This document shows, piece after piece, positions 7,919 to 16,038 of a DNA stretch of 64,000 nt. Source of the stretch: Isoptericola sediminis. GTDB lineage: Bacteria; Actinomycetota; Actinomycetes; Actinomycetales; Cellulomonadaceae. The notes under the pieces are model-generated. The model searched no databases. It had not been told where the DNA came from and saw only the letters and a program-made list of their open reading frames with translations. A program made the translations under genes and the position numbers. The first letter of the stretch is position 1. The number at the start of each line of letters is the position of its first letter. The stretch spans positions 41,358 to 105,357 of the forward strand of contig NZ_JABFAJ010000005.1 in NCBI RefSeq assembly GCF_013085345.1, in the 5' to 3' direction.

Positions 7919-8746
7919 TCAGCCGAGCTCGCGGCCGAGCTCCGCCGACCGGTCGCGCGCGGCCTCCATCGCGGCGACGAAGGACGCCCGCACACCGGCG
8001 TCGTCGAGCCGCCGCAGGGCCTGGATCGTGGTGCCACCGGGTGAGGAGACCTTCTCGCGCAGGACCACGGGGTGCTCCCCCGTCCGCGCGAGCAGCGTCC
8101 CCGCGCCGAGCACGGTCTGCACGGCCAGCCGGCGGGCGACGGCCCGCGTCAGGCCCATCAGCACCCCGGCCTCGGCCATCGCGTCGACGACGTAGAAGAC
8201 GTAGGCGGGGCCGGAGCCGGCGAGCGCCCCGAACGCGTCGATCTCCTTCTCGGTGATCCGCAGGGTCTCCCCGGTGCCGGCCAGCAGCGCCTCGACGAGG
8301 GCGACGTCGTCCTCGTCCGTCGTCGGTCCGGGGACGACGGCGGTCACCCCGGCGCCGACCTGCGCTGGGGTGTTCGGCATGGTCCGCACGACGTGCTGGT
8401 CCGCGGGCAGGTGGCGGGCGTAGAACGACAGCGGCAGTCCGACGGCGACGCTGACGACGACGGCGTCGGCGGGCAGCGCGGGACCGATCTCGTCGAGCAC
8501 GGCGGCGACGTCCTTCGGCTTGACGCCGACGACGACGAGTCGGGCGTCGGACACGGCAGCGGCGTTGTCCGTCGTCGTGGCGACCCCGTAGGTCTCGGCC
8601 AGCTCGGCGCCCCGGTCCTCGCGACGCACGGTGGCGACGACGTCGGCCGGGTCGAGCCCCGACGACAGGGCGCCGGCCAGGACGGCCTCGGCCATCGTGC
8701 CGGTCCCGACGAAGGCCACCCGGGTCCCGGCGATCTGCGTGCTCAC
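7919..8746 (-). CDS. proC: Pyrroline-5-carboxylate reductase
   Basis: This 275-aa enzyme makes L-proline from pyrroline-5-carboxylate with NAD(P)H. The N-terminal Rossmann motif is VAFVGTGTMAEA, followed by VVVGVKP and the conserved MPNTPAQVGAG. The C-terminal dimerisation domain includes SGPAYVFYV and SSPGGTT. I chose GTG 8746 because GAGGAGA lies 5 nt upstream; an in-frame GTG 15 bp earlier would bury that site. It follows the membrane protein gene by 11 bp. Confidence 0.95.
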   Translation of the reverse strand: MSTQIAGTRVAFVGTGTMAEAVLAGALSSGLDPADVVATVRREDRGAELAETYGVATTTDNAAAVSDARLVVVGVKPKDVAAVLDEIGPALPADAVVVSVAVGLPLSFYARHLPADQHVVRTMPNTPAQVGAGVTAVVPGPTTDEDDVALVEALLAGTGETLRITEKEIDAFGALAGSGPAYVFYVVDAMAEAGVLMGLTRAVARRLAVQTVLGAGTLLARTGEHPVVLREKVSSPGGTTIQALRRLDDAGVRASFVAAMEAARDRSAELGRELG

Positions 8747-8757
8747 GTGGTCTCTCC

Positions 8758-9420
8758 TCACATCGGGAACGTCTCGTAGAAGTCCTGGACGAGCTGCTCC
8801 GGCCCGGTGGCCTGGAAGACGGCCGTGTCGTTGCGCCAGGTGACCACCGACTCCCCGGCGGTCGCACCGGGGGTGACGGCGTAGTCGCCGACGGTCTCGC
8901 CGCCGACGGTGACGTCCCCCTCGGCCTCGGGGTCGCCGGCGGCCTGCAGCAGCGTCGCGTACACCTCGGCCGCGGCGTCACCGTCCGACCACTGACCGGC
9001 GACGAGGTCGACCCGCGCTCCGTCCGCCGACCCGTCGGCGTAGACGACGTCCCACGCCTCGACGGCGTCGGCCTCGTCGATCCACGCGCCCTCCGTGACG
9101 TCGAGGCGGACGAGCTGCAGGGCGGAGTCCGGCATCGCCGACTGGAAGTCGGTGGCGTCCTCGGGCAGCGGGCTCGGCTCGGCGGTCGGCGTCGGCGGCG
9201 CCGCGGTGACCGTGACCTCGGGCAGCGGCTCGGGCTCCTCCTGGGCGAACCCGGGCCAGAAGAACGCGGTGACGACCGCGATCCCCGCCACGACGACGAG
9301 CACCACCGCCAGGACGATGCGGCGGCGACGGACCTGTGCCGCCCGCGAGCTCTTCTGGTGCACCTTCTCCCCCGGGGTCCGGAATCCCGGGGTCAGGTAC
9401 CCCGGCTTGCGGTCGGCCAT
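8758..9420 (-). CDS. Hypothetical single-pass membrane protein with extracellular domain
   Basis: The 220-aa protein has a basic cytoplasmic N-terminus (residues 1-35), one transmembrane helix (VLAVVLVVVAGIAVV region, ~36-58), a Pro/Thr/Glu-rich linker and an acidic extracellular domain of ~140 residues. The N-terminal DRKPGYLTPGF phrase is common in actinobacterial DUF4245-type proteins, which this may be. ATG 9420 has GGAGGACGTCG upstream. It heads a probable operon with proC and tetR and is divergent from radA. Function unknown. Confidence 0.8.
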   Translation of the reverse strand: MADRKPGYLTPGFRTPGEKVHQKSSRAAQVRRRRIVLAVVLVVVAGIAVVTAFFWPGFAQEEPEPLPEVTVTAAPPTPTAEPSPLPEDATDFQSAMPDSALQLVRLDVTEGAWIDEADAVEAWDVVYADGSADGARVDLVAGQWSDGDAAAEVYATLLQAAGDPEAEGDVTVGGETVGDYAVTPGATAGESVVTWRNDTAVFQATGPEQLVQDFYETFPM

Positions 9421-9511
9421 CGACGTCCTCCTGGTCTGGTGCCGGTGCGCCGACGACGGCGTCGCCGTGCAGCCTACGACGTCCGGCGGCCCTGGTGTCG
9501 GTGCCGCCGCC

Positions 9512-9517
9512 TACCGT
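9512..9517 (+). promoter_or_regulatory. -10 box of radA giving a leaderless start
   Basis: TACCGT lies 7 nt before GTG 9525, so transcription would begin at or next to the start codon. This supports 9525 over the in-frame GTG at 9516. I see no clear -35 box. Confidence 0.5.
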
Positions 9518-9524
9518 GTCGAGC

Positions 9525-10952
9525 GTGAGCACCACGACCACCTCGCGCGCAGGCCGCGCCAAGAGCTCCCGCCCCGGTTTCCGCTGCACCGAGTGCGGCT
9601 GGACGACGGTGAAGTGGGTGGGCCGCTGCGGCGAGTGCCAGGCGTGGGGCACGGTCGCCGAGGACGGCCCGGCGGCGGGCCCGCGCACCACGGCGGTGCA
9701 GCCGGTGCGATCGGCCGCCCGTCCCATCGCCGAGATCGACGTCGACTCCGCGCGCGCCACCCCGACGGGTGTCGACGAGCTGGACCGCGTGCTGGGCGGC
9801 GGCCTCGTCCCCGGAGCCGTCGTGCTCCTGGCGGGCGAACCGGGGGTCGGCAAGTCGACGCTGCTGCTGTCCGTGGCCTCCAACGCGGCCCGTGGCACCG
9901 GCGGCCAGGACGCGCGCACGGTGCTGTACGTGACCGGCGAGGAGTCCGCGGGACAGGTCCGGCTGCGGGCCGAGCGGATCGGCGCCCTCGCACCGACCCT
10001 GCTGCTCGCGGCGGAGACGGACCTGGCCACGGTGCTCGGCCATCTCGACGCGGCGGACCCGGCGCTGCTGGTGGTGGACTCGGTCCAGACGATCGCCTCC
10101 GCGGAGGTCGACGGCGTCCCCGGCGGGGTGAGCCAGGTCCGCGAGGTCGCGGGCGCCCTCATCGCCGCGGCGAAGGAGCGTCAGGTCCCGGTGCTGCTGG
10201 TCGGCCACGTGACCAAGGACGGCGCGGTCGCCGGGCCACGGACCCTCGAGCACCTGGTGGACGTCGTCTGCCAGTTCGAGGGCGACCGGCACTCGAGGCT
10301 CCGCATGGTGCGCGCGGTGAAGAACCGGTTCGGCCCCACGGACGAGGTGGGGTGCTTCGACCTGTCCGAGTCCGGCATCGAGGGCCTGAGCGACCCCAGC
10401 GGGCTGTTCCTGTCCCACCTCGGAGCGGGGGTGCCGGGCACCTGCGTGACCGTCACGCTCGAGGGACGCCGGCCGCTCGCCCTGGAGATCCAGTCCCTCG
10501 TGGCCCCGTCACCCCTGGCCAACCCTCGCCGGGCCACCAGCGGGGTCGAGTCGCAACGGCTGGCGATGATCCTCGCGGTGCTGCACCGGCACGCCGGCCT
10601 GCGGCTCGCCGACGCGGACGTGTACGCCTCGACGATCGGTGGTGCGCGGGTCACCGAGCCGGCCGCGGACCTCGCCACCGCGCTGGCGATCGTCTCGGCC
10701 CGGAGCGGCGAGGCCCTGCCGTCGGGCACGATCGCCGTCGGGGAGGTCGGCCTCGCCGGGGACATCCGGCCCGTGACGGGTCTGGAGCGGCGTCTGAGCG
10801 AGGCCGCCCGTCTCGGGTTCACCCGCGCCGTCGTGCCGGCGGGGGCCGCGGTCCGGGCGCCGGCCGGGTTGCAGGTGGCCGAGGCGCACCATCTCGCGGA
10901 GGCCGTGGAGCTGGCCTCGGCCCCGACCGGCGACGCGTCCCGCAGCCGCTGA
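9525..10952 (+). CDS. radA: DNA repair protein RadA (Sms)
   Basis: The 475-aa protein starts with a C4 zinc finger (Cys21, Cys24, Cys35, Cys38), then a RecA-like ATPase with Walker A GEPGVGKS (104-111), the RadA-specific KNRFG motif (266-270) and a C-terminal Lon-protease-like domain. RadA is a DnaB-like helicase that processes recombination branches. disA starts 31 bp downstream; RadA is known to interact with and modulate DisA, so the pair is functional. It is divergent from the membrane protein gene. Confidence 0.95.
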   Translation: MSTTTTSRAGRAKSSRPGFRCTECGWTTVKWVGRCGECQAWGTVAEDGPAAGPRTTAVQPVRSAARPIAEIDVDSARATPTGVDELDRVLGGGLVPGAVVLLAGEPGVGKSTLLLSVASNAARGTGGQDARTVLYVTGEESAGQVRLRAERIGALAPTLLLAAETDLATVLGHLDAADPALLVVDSVQTIASAEVDGVPGGVSQVREVAGALIAAAKERQVPVLLVGHVTKDGAVAGPRTLEHLVDVVCQFEGDRHSRLRMVRAVKNRFGPTDEVGCFDLSESGIEGLSDPSGLFLSHLGAGVPGTCVTVTLEGRRPLALEIQSLVAPSPLANPRRATSGVESQRLAMILAVLHRHAGLRLADADVYASTIGGARVTEPAADLATALAIVSARSGEALPSGTIAVGEVGLAGDIRPVTGLERRLSEAARLGFTRAVVPAGAAVRAPAGLQVAEAHHLAEAVELASAPTGDASRSR

Positions 10953-10977
10953 ACGAAACGCCTCCAGGACGTAGAAT
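10949..10977 (+). promoter_or_regulatory. disA promoter, leaderless
   Basis: CTGAAC (10949-10954) and TAGAAT (10972-10977) are 17 bp apart, a good -35/-10 pair. The -35 overlaps the radA stop codon. GTG 10984 lies 6 nt after the -10, so the transcript would start at the start codon and carry no ribosome-binding site. It gives disA a promoter of its own behind radA. Confidence 0.7.
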
Positions 10978-10983
10978 GCCCAG

Positions 10984-12069
10984 GTGGCCCCCAACATCGC
11001 GCAACCCGACGCCCTGCTGCGGGACACCCTTGCCGCCGTCGCCCCCGGCACCGAGCTCCGCGACGGCCTGGAGCGCATCCTGCGAGGGCGGACCGGTGCC
11101 CTGATCGTCCTCGGTCTCGACAAGACGGTCGAGGAGATCTGCTCGGGCGGCTTCGAGCTCGACGTCGAGTTCTCGGCCACGCGGCTGCGCGAGCTGTCCA
11201 AGATGGACGGCGCCGTCGTCCTCGACCGGGACGCCACCCGGATCCGCCGCGCCGCGGTCCAGCTCCTGCCGGACCCCTCGATCGAGACGAGCGAGTCGGG
11301 CACCCGGCACCGGACGGCCGAGCGCGTCGCCAAGCAGACCGGCTTCCCGATCGTCTCCGTGAGCCAGTCGATGCGGATCGTCGCGATCTACACGGGTTCG
11401 GTGCGGCACGTGCTGGAGGACTCCGACACGATCCTGGGCCGCGCCAACCAGGCGCTGGCGACCCTGGAGCGCTACCGCTCGCGACTGGACGAGGTCTCCG
11501 GCACCCTGTCGGCCCTCGAGATCGAGGACCTGGTCACCGTGCGGGACGTCTGCGCGGTGGTCCAGCGCCTGGAGATGGTGCGGCGCATCTCCGACGAGAT
11601 CGACGGGTACGTGGTCGAGCTCGGCACGGACGGCCGGCTGCTCGCCCTCCAGCTCGACGAGCTCCTCGGCGGGATCGGCTCGGACCGCGACCTCGTCGTG
11701 CGCGACTACGTCGACGTCGAGCGCTCGGGCCGCAGCCTCGCGGCCGTGCACGCCGACCTCGCCCGGCTCGACTCGTCCCAGCTGCTCGACCTGTCGGAGA
11801 TCGGGCGCGTCCTGCGACTGCCGGGTGCCGGGGTGGCACTCGACGCGGCCGTGGCGCCGCACGGCTACCGGCTGCTGTCGAAGGTCCCCCGCCTGCCGAG
11901 CACGATCGTCGAGCGACTGGTCCAGCAGTTCGGGGGCCTGCAGAAGCTGCTCGCCGCGAGCGTCGACGACCTCATGAGCGTCGAGGGTGTGGGCGACCAC
12001 CGGGCACGAGCCGTGCGCGAGGGGCTGTCCCGCCTGGCGGAGTCCAGCATCCTCGAGCGGTACGTGTAG
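10984..12069 (+). CDS. disA: DNA-integrity scanning diadenylate cyclase DisA
   Basis: This 361-aa protein makes cyclic di-AMP from two ATP and scans DNA for branched lesions. The N-terminal DAC domain shows both active-site motifs, Asp75-Gly76-Ala77 and Arg108-His109-Arg110. The middle is a helical spine, and the C-terminus has helix-hairpin-helix DNA-binding sequence ([17 protein letters not shown]). Length is normal for the family. Its start is leaderless from its own promoter inside the end of radA. Confidence 0.96.
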   Translation: MAPNIAQPDALLRDTLAAVAPGTELRDGLERILRGRTGALIVLGLDKTVEEICSGGFELDVEFSATRLRELSKMDGAVVLDRDATRIRRAAVQLLPDPSIETSESGTRHRTAERVAKQTGFPIVSVSQSMRIVAIYTGSVRHVLEDSDTILGRANQALATLERYRSRLDEVSGTLSALEIEDLVTVRDVCAVVQRLEMVRRISDEIDGYVVELGTDGRLLALQLDELLGGIGSDRDLVVRDYVDVERSGRSLAAVHADLARLDSSQLLDLSEIGRVLRLPGAGVALDAAVAPHGYRLLSKVPRLPSTIVERLVQQFGGLQKLLAASVDDLMSVEGVGDHRARAVREGLSRLAESSILERYV

Positions 12070-12074
12070 GGGTC

Positions 12075-13385
12075 TCAGCCCTCGGTCCCGGCGTCACCAC
12101 CGGGCTTCTTGCCGTCCCCGGAGTCCGACCGGCCGCCCGACCTCTCGGAGGCCTTGTCGCCGGACCGACCCGCCTCGGAGGGGTCGGCATCCTCCTCGGC
12201 GGCGGTGCCGTCGTCCGTGGACGCGTCCTGCCCGGAACCCTCGGCGTCCTCGGCGTCCTCCGAGGGTTCCGGCTCGGGCGCCGCCTCGACCGTGACGTCC
12301 CAGGGCTCACCCTCGGCGCCGGGGACGTCGTCCAGCAGGACCGTCGCGGTGTACTCGCCGGGGCGCACATCACCCTGGGCGTCGCAGCCGGGCGTCGACC
12401 CGCTCCCGGACCAGCGGGCGGTGAGCTCCCAGCGCTCGTCGGTCCCGAGCAGGACGAGCTCCTCGCCCGCGCCGATGCAGTCCGCGGACGACCAGACGCG
12501 TTCGCCGCCGTCGGCCTCGGAGACGACCACCTGCATGCTCGACCGGTGCGCGTCGAGCAGGCACGGCATCCGCCCCTCGTTGGTCACGCGCACCGTCATC
12601 GACACCGCCTCGCCGAGCACGAGGGTGTCGCGGTCGCCGGAGAGCTCGGCGCGGACCGCCGAGGGGGTGCACGTCTCCGCCACCCCGGCGGGGTCGATCG
12701 CCTCCGGCGGGGCCTGCTTCTCGGCGACGAGCTCGAGCCGCGGCTCGGGCCAGGCGTCCCGCGCCCAGTCGACGGCGCGACCGATCCCGTACCCGGTCGC
12801 CGTGCCGGCGCCGACGAGCAGGCCGAGCACCAGGAGCACGATCGCGGGACCGCGGTGGGCGGGGCGGCTCCTCACCGGGGCCGGTCGGCGCGACCGGGGC
12901 CGCGGCGTGCTGCCAGGAGCCACCAGGCCGTTCGTCGCCACCGACCGGCGACCTCCGCGGGCGGACCCCCGACCCCCGGTGGACCGGGACGCGGAACCCG
13001 CCGACCGGCTCCTCGACGAGGTCGCCCGGCCGGCGGTGGCCCCCGTCCTGCGACGCGTCGAACCCGCGGCACCCGTGGTGGCGCCTCGAGACGTCGTGCG
13101 TCGGGTGCTCTGGGCCCGAGAGCTCGTCGCGGTGGACTTCTTCGGGGCGGACGTCCTGGTGGTGGACTTCTGCGGGGCCGCCTTCTTCGGGGCGGCCTTC
13201 TGCGGGGCCGCCTTCTTCGCCCCACCGCCCGACGTGGTCGACCGGCCCGCCGACGATCCCCTCGCCGCGGAGCCGGAACGGGAGGAGCCCCGGGACGACG
13301 TGGCGCGCGAGGACGGCGTGCGTCCCCCGGACGCCTGGCGCCCCCGCGCGGCACCTCCTCGCCCACGGTCCTTCGCTGCCGCCAC
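12075..13385 (-). CDS. Hypothetical membrane protein with long basic Ala/Lys/Pro-repeat N-terminus
   Basis: I place the start at GTG 13385 (436 aa). Residues 1 to ~190 are low complexity and strongly basic: Ser/Arg-rich stretches and a run of alternating AAPKK and AAPQK units, like histone H1 or HupB tails. A transmembrane helix (IVLLVLGLLVGAGTATG) follows, then an extracellular domain with several Cys and Trp and an acidic Asp/Glu/Ser tail. The basic part would be cytoplasmic and could bind nucleic acid (inference). It converges on disA and is divergent from mutY. Function unknown. Confidence 0.7.
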   Translation of the reverse strand: MAAAKDRGRGGAARGRQASGGRTPSSRATSSRGSSRSGSAARGSSAGRSTTSGGGAKKAAPQKAAPKKAAPQKSTTRTSAPKKSTATSSRAQSTRRTTSRGATTGAAGSTRRRTGATAGRATSSRSRSAGSASRSTGGRGSARGGRRSVATNGLVAPGSTPRPRSRRPAPVRSRPAHRGPAIVLLVLGLLVGAGTATGYGIGRAVDWARDAWPEPRLELVAEKQAPPEAIDPAGVAETCTPSAVRAELSGDRDTLVLGEAVSMTVRVTNEGRMPCLLDAHRSSMQVVVSEADGGERVWSSADCIGAGEELVLLGTDERWELTARWSGSGSTPGCDAQGDVRPGEYTATVLLDDVPGAEGEPWDVTVEAAPEPEPSEDAEDAEGSGQDASTDDGTAAEEDADPSEAGRSGDKASERSGGRSDSGDGKKPGGDAGTEG

Positions 13386-13505
13386 CGTTCCCCCGCATCT
13401 CGACGAACACCTCTGCGCAGGCCACGCTACGTGGTGCGGACCGACCGACGGGGGCGCCGCGCCGCCGTGCCGGGAAGCCGCTCCGGCCAGGCACAATGGG
13501 CGACC

Positions 13506-14375
13506 GTGGATGCACTGGTCGAACGGGTCACGGCGTGGTTCGCCCACGCCGCACGCGATCTCCCCTGGCGCGCCGCGGACCGGACCCCGTGGGGCGTCCT
13601 GGTCAGCGAGGTCATGCTCCAGCAGACCCCGGTCGTCCGGGTCGAGCCCGTGTGGCGCGCGTGGATGGAGCGGTGGCCCACCCCGGCGGCGCTGGCCGAC
13701 GCCCCGACGTCCGAGGTGCTGCGCGCCTGGGGCCGGCTCGGCTACCCGCGCCGGGCGCTGCGGCTCGCGGACTGCGCGCGGGCGATCGTGGCCCGGCACG
13801 ACGGGGAGGTCCCGTCCGGAGAGGAGGCCCTGCGTGCGCTGCCCGGCATCGGGGAGTACACCGCGGGGGCCGTCCGCGCCTTCGCCTTCGGCCGCCGCGC
13901 CGTCGTCGTGGACACGAACGTGCGGCGGGTCCAGGCCCGCGCCGTCACCGGCGTCGCGCTGCCGGCGCCGTCGTACACGGCGGCGGAGCGGCGGCTGGCC
14001 GTCTCCCTGGTGCCCGACGGCGACGAGGACGCCGCGGCGTGGGCGGCCGCGTCCATGGAGCTGGGGGCGCTGGTCTGCACCGCCCGGACCCCGCGGTGCG
14101 ACCGGTGCCCGGTCCAGGACCTGTGCGCCTGGCGCCTGACCGGGTTCCCGCCGGACGAGCACGCGCACCGGCGGCGGACCCAGTCCTGGGACGGCACCGA
14201 CCGGCAGGTGCGGGGCCGGGTGATGGCCGCGCTGCGCACCGCCGACGGCCCCGTGCACCGTGCTCTGCTGGCCGACGCCGGTCCGGAGTCCCAGCTCGAC
14301 CGGTGCCTGGCCGGGCTGGTGGAGGACGGGCTGGCCGAGACCGACGAGGCCGGACGGTTCATGCTTCCGGCGTGA
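13506..14375 (+). CDS. mutY: A/G-specific adenine glycosylase MutY
   Basis: The 289-aa enzyme excises adenine mispaired with 8-oxoguanine. It has the catalytic Glu35 in SEVMLQQTP, the helix-hairpin-helix LPGIGEYTAGA, the catalytic Asp136 in VVVDTNV, and the 4Fe-4S ligands Cys191, Cys198, Cys201 and Cys207 with the canonical C-x6-C-x2-C-x5-C spacing. The C-terminal 8-oxoG-recognition domain is short, as in many actinobacteria. GTG 13506 lies 8 nt after a CACAAT -10-like box, so it may be leaderless. Confidence 0.95.
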   Translation: MDALVERVTAWFAHAARDLPWRAADRTPWGVLVSEVMLQQTPVVRVEPVWRAWMERWPTPAALADAPTSEVLRAWGRLGYPRRALRLADCARAIVARHDGEVPSGEEALRALPGIGEYTAGAVRAFAFGRRAVVVDTNVRRVQARAVTGVALPAPSYTAAERRLAVSLVPDGDEDAAAWAAASMELGALVCTARTPRCDRCPVQDLCAWRLTGFPPDEHAHRRRTQSWDGTDRQVRGRVMAALRTADGPVHRALLADAGPESQLDRCLAGLVEDGLAETDEAGRFMLPA

Positions 14376-14396
14376 CCCTCCGACCGCCGTCGCTGC

Positions 14397-14918
14397 TCAG
14401 AGGTCCAGCAGCATGCGCGAGTTGCCGAGGGTGTTCGGCTTGACCCGCGCGAGGTCGAGGAACTCGGCCACCCCGTCGTCGTGCGACCGCAGCAGCTCGG
14501 CGTAGACCTCGCCGGTCACCGGCGTCCCGTCGATCTCGCGGAAACCGTGGGCGGCGAAGAAGTCGACCTCGAAGGTGAGGCAGAACAGACGCTTGAGCCC
14601 CATCTCCCGCGCCCGCAGGATCAGCTCCTCGACGAGAGCGTGCCCCAGCCCGCGCCCCCTCCAGGCCGGGTCGACGGCGAGCGTGCGGATCTCGGCGAGG
14701 TCGGCCCACATCACGTGCAGCGCCCCGCACCCGACCAGGCCCGCCTCCGGCCCGGCGTCGGCCACGAGGAACTCCTGCACCGACTCGTAGTAGCCGACGA
14801 GCTCCTTGGCCAGCAGGATGCGGTCCGTCGCGTACGGGGCGACGAGGTCGCGCACGCCGCGGACGTCCGCGGGCAGGGCGGGCCGGATGCGGAACGGTGC
14901 GTTCGACAGGTCGGGCAC
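14397..14918 (-). CDS. Amino-acid N-acetyltransferase (ArgA-like GNAT)
   Basis: This 173-aa GNAT protein has the acetyl-CoA motif RGRGLG (residues ~80) and ends with NTLGNSRMLLDL, both typical of the short actinobacterial N-acetylglutamate synthases such as Rv2747 of M. tuberculosis. These perform the first step of arginine biosynthesis. The start is GTG 14918. It converges on mutY with 21 bp between. No other arginine gene is near, so the call rests on sequence alone. Confidence 0.82.
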   Translation of the reverse strand: MPDLSNAPFRIRPALPADVRGVRDLVAPYATDRILLAKELVGYYESVQEFLVADAGPEAGLVGCGALHVMWADLAEIRTLAVDPAWRGRGLGHALVEELILRAREMGLKRLFCLTFEVDFFAAHGFREIDGTPVTGEVYAELLRSHDDGVAEFLDLARVKPNTLGNSRMLLDL

Positions 14919-14973
14919 GTCAGCACCCTACGCGCGACGCCGGCACGCGGCCCGCACAGCGGCCGCGGACGGA

Positions 14974-15948
14974 TCAGTCGGCCTCGACGAGCCCCGCGGC
15001 CGTGATCTCGTCGACGACGAGGTCCGTGACCACCCCGGCGGCCAGCGCGGCGCGCAACGGGGCGATCTTGTTGTCGCCCGCGGCCGCGCACAGCCGTCGC
15101 GGGAACCGCCGGAGCTGGTCCGGGGTGGGCCCCGTGGCCCGGGCGTTGATGGCGATGTCGCGGAACGACCCGTCAGGACGCAGGAAGACCGTGCAGACGT
15201 CGCCGACCACACCCGCGCCCTCGAGCGCCGCCACGTCCTCGGGTTCCAAATACCCGGCCGAGTAGACGTGCGACGGGACACCGCCGGTGAGCGCTCCCAC
15301 GGAGAACACCGCGAGATCCGTCCGCGCCTGCACGTCGAGGACGCGGCGCACCGAGCGCTCCCGCCACATGGCGTCCCGGGTCTCGGCGAAGTCGAAGAAC
15401 GCCGGCACGGGAAACGGGTGGGCGTGGGCCTCGAAGGTGGCCGCGATACGGTCCAGGAGGTCCCCGGCGTAGGCGACGCCGGAGGTCCGGTTGTTCGCCG
15501 CGCCGTTGAGCTGCACGACGGCGGAGCCCCGGGTGGGCTTGTCCATGAGGTGGCCCGCCACGGCGGCCAGCGTGGTCCCCCAGGCGATGCCGAGCACCAT
15601 GTCGGAGTCGAACCAGCGCGTCACCAGACGGGCGGTGGTGCGGGCCACCTGACCGAGCCGTTGCGCGTCGTCGGCGGCGTCCGGCACCGGCACGACGTAG
15701 GTGTCGATGTCGTACTGCGCCGCGAGCCGCTGGCCGAGACCGGGTGCACGAGTGTGCGTGGGCCGCAGCGTGATCTCCACGACACCGGTCTCCCGCGCCC
15801 TCTTGAGCAGGCGCGACACGGTCGACCGCGACGTGCGCAGGTGCCGCGCGATCGTCTCCATCTTCATGTCCTGCAGGTAGTACATGGTCGCGGCCATGAC
15901 CACGTCGCGTTCCCGGGGAGTCGTCACGGAACCAGGGTGCCGCAGCAT
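14974..15948 (-). CDS. SorC/DeoR-type sugar-binding transcription regulator of the glp operon
   Basis: The protein has an N-terminal helix-turn-helix (METIARHLRTSRSTVSRLLKRA) and the SorC effector-binding domain, with GIAWGTT, a VVQLNG segment and GDNKI near the end. SorC regulators respond to phosphorylated sugars or polyols. It faces glpD across a perfect palindrome, so it probably controls glpDFK in response to a glycerol metabolite. I use ATG 15948 (324 aa); GTG 15927 is possible, while ATG 15972 lies inside the operator and is unlikely. Glycerol operons usually use DeoR- or IclR-type regulators. Confidence 0.85.
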   Translation of the reverse strand: MLRHPGSVTTPRERDVVMAATMYYLQDMKMETIARHLRTSRSTVSRLLKRARETGVVEITLRPTHTRAPGLGQRLAAQYDIDTYVVPVPDAADDAQRLGQVARTTARLVTRWFDSDMVLGIAWGTTLAAVAGHLMDKPTRGSAVVQLNGAANNRTSGVAYAGDLLDRIAATFEAHAHPFPVPAFFDFAETRDAMWRERSVRRVLDVQARTDLAVFSVGALTGGVPSHVYSAGYLEPEDVAALEGAGVVGDVCTVFLRPDGSFRDIAINARATGPTPDQLRRFPRRLCAAAGDNKIAPLRAALAAGVVTDLVVDEITAAGLVEAD

Positions 15949-15952
15949 GCCG

Positions 15953-15976
15953 CCAGATGCACGTTCGTGCATCTGG
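15953..15976. promoter_or_regulatory. Perfect palindromic operator between the SorC regulator and glpD
   Basis: Arm CCAGATGCACG (15953-15963) and its exact reverse complement (15966-15976) flank a 2-nt TT spacer. It lies in the divergent intergenic region, 4 bp from the regulator start and 62 bp from glpD. The TGCAC/GTGCA core is the kind of dyad a dimeric helix-turn-helix protein binds. One site could serve both autoregulation and glp control. Confidence 0.8.
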
Positions 15977-16038
15977 CTTGCGAGAATGTTCGACCGATGG
16001 TGCTCTGAGTTCCAGTCCGACCGAGAGGAGCACCCCCG

